A DNA stretch of 9,623 nt from Planctomycetota bacterium (GTDB lineage: Bacteria > Planctomycetota > Phycisphaerae > FEN-1346), in NCBI GenBank assembly GCA_026386995.1, contig JAPLMO010000469.1, positions 1-9,623 of the forward strand. Reading direction: 5' to 3'. The notes beneath the pieces are model-generated. The model worked only from the letters and a program-made list of their open reading frames with translations. It was not told the origin of the DNA and searched no databases. Shown in pieces: positions 1 through 5,473 of the stretch (positions are counted from its first letter, which is position 1; the number at the start of each line of letters is the position of its first letter). A program made the position numbers and the translations under genes.

Positions 1-489
1 TCGCTTCCAGGCAATCTCTGCTTGGAACTGATTCTCCCCAAAAATCTGATCCAGCATCACCTTGACGTAGTGGCTGGCATGCCAGTCGCAATGGTAATAG
101 AACGAGCCGGTCTTTTTGAGGACGCGGGCGAGTTCCAGGCACCGGGGGCGCATGAACTCGATGTACGCCTGGGTTGAGGCGTGGCGGTCATCGAACGCGC
201 GTTTCTCCTTGGTCTCGCCCCAGAAGACCTCGTAGTTGCGGTTGGAGTTGAAGGGCGGGTCGATGTAGATGAGGTCGATGCAGGCGTCGGGGAGTTTCTT
301 CAGTTGATCCAGGTTGTCGCCGCAATAGATGACGCGGGTATCGACGAGGGCCGACGGCCGGCCTTTGTGCTGTTGCTCCGGCACAGGCGCGGGCGGCTGG
401 GCTTTCTTATCCGACGGCGGATCGGCCGCAGGGCCGGCGACGGCGGGCGGCGGGGTAACATCGGGCTTGGCGGGCTTTTTCTTTGGCAT
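1..489 (-). CDS. Site-specific DNA methyltransferase, beta-class N4/N6 type (C-terminal part beyond left edge)
   Basis: The visible 163 residues are the N-terminal part of an S-adenosylmethionine-dependent DNA methyltransferase acting on an exocyclic amino group (N6-adenine or N4-cytosine). Residues 51-62 read TRVIYCGDNLDQ. They are followed by IDLIYIDPPFNSNRNY, whose DPPF at residues 77-80 is catalytic motif IV. The stretch VLKKTGSFYYHCDWHASHYVK (about 123-143) is typical of the same family. Motif IV near the N-terminus fits the beta-class order, in which the SAM-binding FxGxG motif comes late, here beyond the window. Residues 1-47 are a Lys/Pro/Ala-rich tail, probably disordered. The ATG at 489-487 is supported by an in-frame TAG at 501-499, only 12 bases upstream; I see no good Shine-Dalgarno sequence. 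No restriction endonuclease gene is visible, so it may be an orphan methylase or half of a system whose partner lies to the left. Target base and sequence cannot be read from this part. Confidence 0.9.
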   Translation of the reverse strand, partial: MPKKKPAKPDVTPPPAVAGPAADPPSDKKAQPPAPVPEQQHKGRPSALVDTRVIYCGDNLDQLKKLPDACIDLIYIDPPFNSNRNYEVFWGETKEKRAFDDRHASTQAYIEFMRPRCLELARVLKKTGSFYYHCDWHASHYVKVMLDQIFGENQFQAEIAWKR

Positions 490-556
490 GGCGATAGGCT
501 ACGGCCGGGCCGGGCGGAAGTCAACAGCCAACGGCACGTTAAGTCTCACGGGGCAA

Positions 557-592
557 GGGGTCAGGAGCCTTACAGATAGGGCTCCAGACCCC
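557..592. repeat. GC-rich hairpin, 12 paired bases with one A/A mismatch
   Basis: GGGGTC-a-GGAGCC (557-569) pairs with GGCTCC-a-GACCCC (580-592) around a 10-base loop. It is about 70 bases upstream of the methyltransferase start and has no T-tract on either side, so it looks more like a dispersed palindromic repeat than an intrinsic terminator. Function unknown. Confidence 0.7.
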
Positions 593-641
593 TTCGTCGG
601 TTGACGTGAATCATTACAAGCCCCGTCCGTCGCCGGGCAGT

Positions 642-687
642 CTACTTCCGTACTGTGCGCGGCGGGTCAGGAGACCCGCCGCGCAAA
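642..687 (+). repeat. Palindromic unit R1, uninterrupted copy
   Basis: The core TGCGCGGCGGGTC (656-668) pairs perfectly with GACCCGCCGCGCA (673-685) around an AGGA loop. The preceding CTACTTCCGTA (642-652) is also present at the other copy of the unit, on the opposite strand, ending at 5463. The two copies match from 642 to 676 with two mismatches. There the distal copy is interrupted by 138 bases, whereas here the palindrome continues straight on to CGCCGCGCAAA. Confidence 0.8.
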
Positions 688-732
688 TCGCAAACCTGCG
701 CTGTCGTACTAGCCCTGAAAGGGCGACTGTCA

Positions 733-914
733 GTAGCCACGTGGCGCGAGCCCGTGGAAACGGGCGGGACGCAACCCTCCCGTTGTTCTCTTTTTCCGTG
801 AGCCCCAGCGGGGCGACTGAGACGCCGTTCAATCGCCCCGGTGGGGCTCTGACGGCATAAAGGAAAAGACAGGTTTGCCGCGGGCCTTACCACGGGCTCG
901 CGCCGCGTGGCTAC
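733..914. repeat. 25-bp inverted repeat with one mismatch
   Basis: The arm at 733-757 (starting GTAGCCACGTGGCG) is the reverse complement of the arm at 890-914 (ending CGCGTGGCTAC), with a single mismatch. The arms enclose 132 bases that contain two of the 19-base palindromes, so the cluster looks like a duplicated and inverted module. Confidence 0.75.
830..858 (-). repeat. 29-bp direct repeat, copy 1
   Basis: These 29 bases recur exactly at 919-947. The copy contains the palindrome GCCCCGGTGGGGC and ends in GACGGCAT. The following bases of the two copies are also related (AAGACAGGTTTGCC against AAGACAGTCTTGCC), so the duplicated module is longer than 29 bp. Confidence 0.8.
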
Positions 915-918
915 ATAA

Positions 919-947
919 CAATCGCCCCGGTGGGGCTCTGACGGCAT
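919..947 (-). repeat. 29-bp direct repeat, copy 2
   Basis: This is an exact copy of 830-858, spaced 89 bases start to start. It lies just after the right arm of the 25-bp inverted repeat. Confidence 0.8.
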
Positions 948-1057
948 GAAGACAGTCTTGCCCCGAACCTTCCCACGGGTCCTCCAAAACGGCGGGCGGA
1001 CTCTGGGCATGCCACCCGCCCCTCGACACTGACGCCGTACCTCACGTCGTAAGGCCA

Positions 1058-1199
1058 GTTATGTGCGCCTGCCCCAGATTGCGGAATGTGGCACGGCTGG
1101 CTTGTCCAGCCGTGGACAGCGCCGCGGGCCATCCACCACGGCTGGACAAGCCAGCCGTGCCACACCCGTTATTGCGGGGCGCGCCACACGCTAGACACG
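1058..1199 (+). repeat. Long hairpin element H, copy A
   Basis: Two perfect 29-bp arms, 1087-1115 and 1136-1164, enclose a 20-base loop. Each arm contains its own smaller palindrome (ACGGCTGG...CCAGCCGT), so it can fold as one long hairpin or as two small ones. The element is also found inverted at 5291-5428. That copy shares the arms, most of the loop (CGCCGCGGGCCATCCA) and the outer flank (GCGCGCCACACG). The outer limits given here come from that comparison and are approximate. Confidence 0.8.
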
Positions 1200-1298
1200 T
1201 ACCACGCAACAGCGTGACCATGCCACCATTGTAACTGAAGCACTATCGGGCCGTTTTTTCAAGGCCTGCCCTGCCTCCGGCGGGTTTCATCGTGTAGA

Positions 1299-2999
1299 AT
1301 GCCTCGGGGCGGAGCAATCGGAGCGAACTCGCTTATGGGGTTTGGTATGCCTCGAATTTCCGAAACGACCACACGCTCAGCGCGGCGGGTCGGCGAAGGG
1401 GGCTGTACCCTTTTCGCGCTTTTGCGAAAAGGGGACTGTCCCCTTTGCCATGCCGGAAAAGGGGACAGCCCCCGTTTCCAAACAGCCGGAAACGGGTACA
1501 GCCCCCTTTTCCTCGCCTTGCTGCTCCTTTTGGCCCTGGCCGCAGCAGCCCCCGCCGCCGACCAGCCGCAATGGGGCCAGTTTCATACCCGCAACATGGT
1601 GTCGGATGAGAAGGGCCTGCCCGACACGTTCGACCCCGCCACCGGCCGCGGCATCAAGTGGGTGGCCGACATCGGCACCGAGACGCACGACACGCCCGTC
1701 ATCGCGGGCGGCAAGGTCCTCATCGGCACCAACAACTACCGGCCGCGCGACCCCAGGCACGACGGCGACCGCGGCGTCCTTATGTGCTTCAATGAAAGCG
1801 ACGGCGCCTTCGCGTGGCAACTGGTCGTCCCGAAACTCACGTACGATATCTACTGGGACTGGACGGGCTGCGGCATGTGCTCGCCGCCCTCGGTCGAGGG
1901 CGACCGCATCTACACCGTCACCAACCGCGGCGAGGTCGTGTGCCTGACCCTCGCCGGCCAGGCCGGAGGCAACCAGGGGCCATATCTCGATGAGGGCAAG
2001 CACATGGCCCCGCCCGGCAAGCCGCCGATGGAGGTCACCAAGGCCGACGCCGACATCGTCTGGCTGTACGACATGGTCGGCGACCTGGGCATCCGTCAGC
2101 ACGATGCGGCGTGCGGGTCGATCCTCATCGACGGGCCCCTGCTCTACGTCAACACCTCCAACGGCGTCGACAACACGCACCGCAAAATCCGCTCGCCCGA
2201 TGCTCCCAGCCTGGTGGTCATCGAGAAGGCGACCGGCCGCCTGGTCGGGCGCGACGACCTGAAACTCGGCGACCGCATCGTCCACTGCACGTGGTCGTCG
2301 CCCACGATGGCCGAGGTGGGCGGCAGGAAACTCGTCGTCTTCGGCGGCGGCGATGGAACGGTGTACGCCTTCGAGGCCCTCGCGGCCGTGCCGCCCGCCG
2401 GCAAGGTCGAGACCCTGAAGAAGGTCTGGTGGTTCGACTGCGACCCCGCGGCCCCCAAGGAGAACACGCACACGTACATGGGCAACCGCAAGGAAAGCCC
2501 GAGCAACATCAAGGGCACGGCGGTGTTCTACAAGAACCGCATCTACGTGACGGCCGGCGGCGACATCTGGTGGGGCAAGAACGAGTGCTGGCTGAAGTGC
2601 ATCGACGCCACAAAGACCGGCGACGTCACGAAGACCGCCGAAATCTGGTCCGCCCCGCTCAATCGCCACGCCTGCTCGACGCCATCTATCGCAAACGGCC
2701 TGGTGTTCGTCACCGACCTGGGGAAGACCATCCACTGCATCGACGCCGAGACTGGGCAGACGTACTGGACGCACGAGGCGAAGGGCGAGTTCTGGGCCTC
2801 GACGCTCGTGGCCGACGGAAAGGTCTACGCCGGGTCGCGCCGCGGAGACTTCACCATCCTGGCGGCCGAGAAGGAGAAGAAGGTCCTCTGCACGGTCCTG
2901 CTGGACAGCGCCATCAGCGCCACGCCCGTGGCGGCCAACGGAGTTCTCTACATCACTACGCAGAACAAGTTGTACGCGGTACAGAAGCTGGCGGAGTAG
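1299..2999 (+). CDS. Secreted PQQ-like beta-propeller repeat protein
   Basis: From about residue 108 the protein is built of repeated blade-like segments of the PQQ/BamB propeller type, for example IKWVADIGTETHDTPVIAGG, GVLMCFNESDGAFAWQL, DGTVYAFEAL, CIDAETGQTYWTHEAKG and GVLYITTQNKLYAV. Such propellers bind partners, sugars or cofactors; I see no catalytic signature and cannot say whether PQQ is bound. A hydrophobic stretch (about 70-84, LFLALLLLLALAAAA) followed by PAADQ is a Sec signal peptide, so the mature protein is probably periplasmic or external. The start is uncertain: 1299 is the outermost ATG, while 1335 and 1347 are in-frame alternatives, the latter with a weak GGGG six bases upstream. 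Residues about 33-69 are encoded by a palindromic repeat array and would be an unusual n-region. The gene converges with the GtaA-like gene 88 bases away. Propeller fold and export are firm; role unknown. Confidence 0.88.
   Translation: MPRGGAIGANSLMGFGMPRISETTTRSARRVGEGGCTLFALLRKGDCPLCHAGKGDSPRFQTAGNGYSPLFLALLLLLALAAAAPAADQPQWGQFHTRNMVSDEKGLPDTFDPATGRGIKWVADIGTETHDTPVIAGGKVLIGTNNYRPRDPRHDGDRGVLMCFNESDGAFAWQLVVPKLTYDIYWDWTGCGMCSPPSVEGDRIYTVTNRGEVVCLTLAGQAGGNQGPYLDEGKHMAPPGKPPMEVTKADADIVWLYDMVGDLGIRQHDAACGSILIDGPLLYVNTSNGVDNTHRKIRSPDAPSLVVIEKATGRLVGRDDLKLGDRIVHCTWSSPTMAEVGGRKLVVFGGGDGTVYAFEALAAVPPAGKVETLKKVWWFDCDPAAPKENTHTYMGNRKESPSNIKGTAVFYKNRIYVTAGGDIWWGKNECWLKCIDATKTGDVTKTAEIWSAPLNRHACSTPSIANGLVFVTDLGKTIHCIDAETGQTYWTHEAKGEFWASTLVADGKVYAGSRRGDFTILAAEKEKKVLCTVLLDSAISATPVAANGVLYITTQNKLYAVQKLAE
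1396..1512. repeat. Four-unit palindromic array inside the 5' coding region
   Basis: Four related palindromes lie in a row, at 1396-1417, 1424-1449, 1455-1479 and 1488-1512, each with a core like GGGGACTGTCCCC or GGGGACAGCCCCC. Neighbouring units also pair with each other (CCCTTTTCGC with GCGAAAAGGG; CCCGTTTCC with GGAAACGGG), allowing a branched structure. In the gene's frame the array reads KGDCPLCHAGKGDSP. In the +1 frame it reads KGTVPF/KGTAPV, a pattern that I recall from dispersed repeats in predicted planctomycete proteins. Confidence 0.8.
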
Positions 3000-3043
3000 T
3001 AATACAACGCAACTTTGCGCGGCGGGCGCGTGTTAACGTGCCG

Positions 3044-3065
3044 CCCCCGGTGTATTCACCGGGGG
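3044..3065. terminator. Perfect hairpin between convergent genes
   Basis: CCCCCGGTG (3044-3052) pairs with CACCGGGGG (3057-3065) around TATT. It lies 45 bases after the propeller stop and 23 bases beyond the stop of the converging GtaA-like gene, so it could end transcription from either side. There is no T-tract, only AAATAAA on the right, so it may instead be another dispersed palindrome. The spacer also contains ACTTTGCGCGGCGGG (3012-3026), identical to 5266-5280 at the edge of unit R1. Confidence 0.5.
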
Positions 3066-3087
3066 CTAAATAAAGCGCGGCGCCACG

Positions 3088-5223
3088 TCATTTCCCAGGC
3101 GTCACCGGGAAAGGCGCCCAGCCGGCCGCCTGCGCCTTCTCGCGGGCGACCCATTTCTTCCAGACCGCCCCGTCGTAAAGCAGCGGGACGAGGGCGCCGC
3201 CCACCACCGACCGGGCCTGGAAGCCGCGCTTCTTGCCCGTGTCGGTCATGTACCAGTCGGTCATCGGGATGCGGTCGGGCGTCTCGTTGAGGAAATCATA
3301 GATCGGGTCCGTGAGGGCCTTGAAGTCCTCGGGCGAGCCTGTCAGCGTGGCGGTCCAGATCGTCCAATCGAGTTTCGTGTATTGCTTGCGGTTGTCGAGC
3401 GGCAGGCCGTAGCGATTCTGCGACTTCCGGTAAAACGCCATTTCCTTCTTGAGAACCTCCGGCGGGAAGAGGTCCAGCCCGAGGATGCGGTCCCAGACGA
3501 GGTTGTACTTCTGGCTCCACGTGCCGGGCTTGTCGAAGGCGAGGCGGTAGTGGTCGCCGTCGTCGGCCTCCTTCACCCACCTGGCCGCAAATCCTTTCGC
3601 CAGGTTGCGGTACGCGGCCGCGCGGTCCTTCTCGCCTTTCATCTCGCACAGTTGTGCGTACGCGCCGAGGGCCACGATCGCCTTGGCCGAGAGGTTGACG
3701 TTGTGCGCAAGGTGCCCCGCGAAGTCGTCGGTGCAAAGTTGGTTCTCGGGGTCGAATCCTTTCTCCTTCAGATAATCGGCCCACTTGGCCAGGAGCGGCC
3801 AGTACCGGGCGGCGTAGGCGGCGTTGCCTTCCATCTTTGCGAGGGCCGCCAGAAGGATGAGCATGTTGCCGGTTTCCTCGACGGGCATCTGGTTGGCCTC
3901 GGTCTTCTCGCCGCCGCCGTAGCGCTGGCCGTTGGCCTTGGGATACTGGCCGAGGTCGTGCGGCGCGAAGGGGAACTTCCAGCGCGGCGAGTTCGCGTAA
4001 TCCATGATGCACTGGAGCATCGCCTTGGTGAGGTTGCGGCTGACGAGCAGGTACTGCGGCCCCATCGGGTAAAGCACGTCGACCGTGGCGATGCAGCCGT
4101 TGGAGAAGTTCTCTTTCGGGAACATCAGCGGCCGGCCATTGGCATCCGCCGCAACCTTGTTGGCGGCCTGGCACTGGCGGTACGCGAGGGCCGCAAGGCG
4201 TGCGTACTTTTCGCCGCCGGCCTTCGCGAAGTCCGCCATGAGTTCATCATCGAACGCGCGGCAGCGCTTGGCGAGGGTCTCGAACTCCTCGGCCGATTTT
4301 CTAAGCAGGTCCGCCGCCTCCATGCCGTTGCGACGCCAGTACGGGCGCAGGCGCGTCTGGAAATACTCGATCGCGTAGATGTCGTCGTAGGCCAGGATGA
4401 GCGTGCGCGACGCGGCCGCCGCCTCGACCTTGCCGAGGTCCAGGACCATCGCGGCCGCCGGGTCGTCGTCCTTGGCGGGGCGCGGCATGCGGGCGTCATC
4501 GGCCGGCAGCGCCTTGCCGGCGGCGAACGCCTCGCGCGCGGCCTTGCCGGAGGCCAGCGCGCCCGTGGCGGAGGCATCGGATTGAGGCATCACATACATG
4601 TAGCCCCACTCGATCCGCAGATTGTCGCCGGACTTCGCCAAAATCGGCTGGTCCTTGCTCCCCTGCTTGAGGGCCGTCAGGCCGCCGACCTTCTCGCGCG
4701 ACCACACGACCGCCTGCTCGGGCGTGTCGACCGTCAGTTCGGCAGAGTGATCGTAGTAGACCTGGACGGCGTGCGGCTTGCCGTCGAGCGAGCGGACGTC
4801 CCACGTCAGGTACGTGACCGGCCGCGAAAGGACGTCGAGGTCGTCGGGCAGCATCGGCGTCATGAACGTGAGGGTGACCTGCACCTCCGCGCCGCGGAAC
4901 TCGTAGATCGTGCGCGTCGGCAGGACCGCGAGGCCCACCTGCGGCAAGGCGGGCACGTCGGCAGGCTCGGCGCCCATCAGGCGATACGCCTTGCCGTCGA
5001 CGCGAATCATGCCGTGCAGCCGGTGCGGCTTGCCGGTCCAGTGAACGGTCTCGGCATCGGTCAACTGGTCCGCCGGCGACCAGATGCAGAAGTACGGGTC
5101 GCACGCCACCAGCGGCACGGAGGGCGGGCGCAGCGTCTTGCCGCCCGTTTCCCCGGCCCATGCCGTCCCGCATAGAACCGCCGCGGCCGCCATCGCCGCC
5201 GCCACCGCAAATGCCCTTCGCAT
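3088..5223 (-). CDS. Secreted glutaminase A-like (GtaA) family protein, DUF4964-DUF5127-DUF4965-DUF1793
   Basis: The 711-residue product has a signal peptide ending AWA (residues 21-23). Next comes a DUF4964-like segment with CDPYFCIWSPADQLTD and VHWTGKPHRLHGMIRVDGKAYRLMG, then a beta-rich DUF5127-like part to about residue 300. The helical DUF4965/DUF1793 part carries FPKENFSNGCIATVDVLYP, PHDLGQYP, MPVEETGNMLIL, DDFAGHLAHNVNLS, WSQKYNLVWD and YGLPLDNRKQYTKLDW. The fungal founder is described as a glutaminase, but an (alpha/alpha) barrel fold and the neighbouring GH106-like gene make a glycosidase-like role possible; substrate unknown. Candidate acidic residues lie in PVEETGN and TDDFAGH. The start at 5223 is favoured over the open frame extending to 5472 because AGGAGG lies five bases upstream, the signal peptide begins there, and the extension is made only of repeat DNA. 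It lies 250 bases downstream of the GH106-like gene on the same strand. Length is normal and no break is seen. Confidence 0.9.
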   Translation of the reverse strand: MRRAFAVAAAMAAAAVLCGTAWAGETGGKTLRPPSVPLVACDPYFCIWSPADQLTDAETVHWTGKPHRLHGMIRVDGKAYRLMGAEPADVPALPQVGLAVLPTRTIYEFRGAEVQVTLTFMTPMLPDDLDVLSRPVTYLTWDVRSLDGKPHAVQVYYDHSAELTVDTPEQAVVWSREKVGGLTALKQGSKDQPILAKSGDNLRIEWGYMYVMPQSDASATGALASGKAAREAFAAGKALPADDARMPRPAKDDDPAAAMVLDLGKVEAAAASRTLILAYDDIYAIEYFQTRLRPYWRRNGMEAADLLRKSAEEFETLAKRCRAFDDELMADFAKAGGEKYARLAALAYRQCQAANKVAADANGRPLMFPKENFSNGCIATVDVLYPMGPQYLLVSRNLTKAMLQCIMDYANSPRWKFPFAPHDLGQYPKANGQRYGGGEKTEANQMPVEETGNMLILLAALAKMEGNAAYAARYWPLLAKWADYLKEKGFDPENQLCTDDFAGHLAHNVNLSAKAIVALGAYAQLCEMKGEKDRAAAYRNLAKGFAARWVKEADDGDHYRLAFDKPGTWSQKYNLVWDRILGLDLFPPEVLKKEMAFYRKSQNRYGLPLDNRKQYTKLDWTIWTATLTGSPEDFKALTDPIYDFLNETPDRIPMTDWYMTDTGKKRGFQARSVVGGALVPLLYDGAVWKKWVAREKAQAAGWAPFPVTPGK

Positions 5224-5228
5224 CGTTG

Positions 5229-5234
5229 CCTCCT
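5229..5234 (-). promoter_or_regulatory. Shine-Dalgarno AGGAGG fixing the GtaA-like start
   Basis: On the minus strand AGGAGG is followed by CAACG and then the ATG at 5223-5221. It is the best ribosome binding site in the window and decides against the longer upstream frame that reads through the repeats. Confidence 0.85.
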
Positions 5235-5265
5235 GTTTCTTGACCGGTGCAAGAACAACAACGCT

Positions 5266-5463
5266 ACTTTGCGCGGCGGGTCTCCTGACCTGTTTAACGT
5301 GTGGCGCGCACCGCACTAGCGGATGTGGCACGGCTGGCTTGTCCAGCCGTGGTGGATGGCCCGCGGCGTTTCCCACGGCTGGACAAGCCAGCCGTGCCAC
5401 ATCGCGGGTGCGCACACTAAACACGTCCGGTCTCCTGACCCGCCGCGCACTATACGGAAGTAG
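5266..5463 (-). repeat. Palindromic unit R1, copy interrupted by element H
   Basis: Read on the minus strand, this begins with CTACTTCCGTA and GCGCGGCGGGTCAGGAGACC, as at 642-676. It is then broken by 138 bases and resumes with GGTCAGGAGACC and CGCCGCGCAAAGT. The 12-base GGTCTCCTGACC (plus strand) occurs on both sides of the inserted part, at 5279-5290 and 5429-5440. Removing the insert plus one direct repeat would restore the uninterrupted form seen at 642-687. Confidence 0.8.
5291..5428 (-). repeat. Long hairpin element H, copy B, inserted in unit R1
   Basis: Two perfect 30-bp arms (5323-5352 and 5373-5402) flank a 20-base loop. The element is inverted relative to copy A at 1058-1199, and arms, loop and one outer flank are closely similar. 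Beyond the arms the outer parts are themselves imperfect inverted repeats (TGTTTAACGTGTGGCGCGCACC against GTGCGCACACTAAACA). It encodes no protein and has the look of a small non-autonomous (MITE- or REP-like) element. It occupies the spacer between the two minus-strand genes and would be transcribed if they form one operon. Confidence 0.8.
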
Positions 5464-5473
5464 CGACGTCATA

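Larger units (their letters stand above)
711..947. repeat. Cluster of four related 19-base palindromes
   Basis: All four copies fit AGCCCYNNNRGGGCGAYTG: a 5-bp AGCCC/GGGCG-type stem followed by a conserved GAYTG tail. Copies lie at 711-729 and 801-819 on the plus strand, and at 830-848 and 919-937 on the minus strand. The conserved asymmetric tail means each copy has a direction, as in REP-like elements. No transposase is visible nearby. Confidence 0.7.
490..1298. other. Gene-free, repeat-rich spacer between divergent genes
   Basis: I see no convincing gene in these roughly 800 bases. The short open frames are made of translated repeats and lack ribosome binding sites and recognisable domains. 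From left to right it holds a GC-rich hairpin (557-592), a 13-bp palindrome (656-685), a group of related 19-base palindromes with direct and inverted copies (711-947), and a long hairpin element (about 1058-1199). The flanking genes are divergent, so promoters for both should lie here. No clear -35/-10 pair was found; TAGAAT at 1295-1300 is a weak -10 candidate without a matching -35. Confidence 0.75.

Noticed and set aside
606..860. Small open frame of 84 codons in the left spacer.
   Set aside because: It consists of repeat modules, has no ribosome binding site, and its LPYCARRVRRP segment simply mirrors the translation of unit R1 at the other copy.
711..947. Possible CRISPR array because of regularly recurring short palindromes.
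   Set aside because: Copies are in both orientations, spacings are unequal, repeats are only 19-29 bases, and no cas gene is present.
1295..1300. TAGAAT as a -10 box for the propeller gene.
   Set aside because: No acceptable -35 lies 16-18 bases upstream and it overlaps the outermost ATG; too weak to list as a promoter.
1437..1451. CPLCH (residues 47-51 of the propeller protein) looks like a CXXCH heme c attachment site.
   Set aside because: It is encoded by a palindromic repeat unit, lies before the signal-peptide core, and would be removed with the leader; it is a translation accident.
1377..2774. 465-codon open frame on the minus strand.
   Set aside because: It is antisense to the beta-propeller gene and shows no domain or signal of its own.
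3382..5175. 597-codon open frame on the plus strand.
   Set aside because: It is antisense to the clearly recognisable GtaA-like gene, and its composition (Arg, Val, Gly, Ala rich) is that of a high-GC shadow frame.
5224..5472. In-frame N-terminal extension of the GtaA-like protein by 83 residues.
   Set aside because: The extension is translated repeat DNA with no ribosome binding site, whereas AGGAGG and a signal peptide mark the start at 5223.
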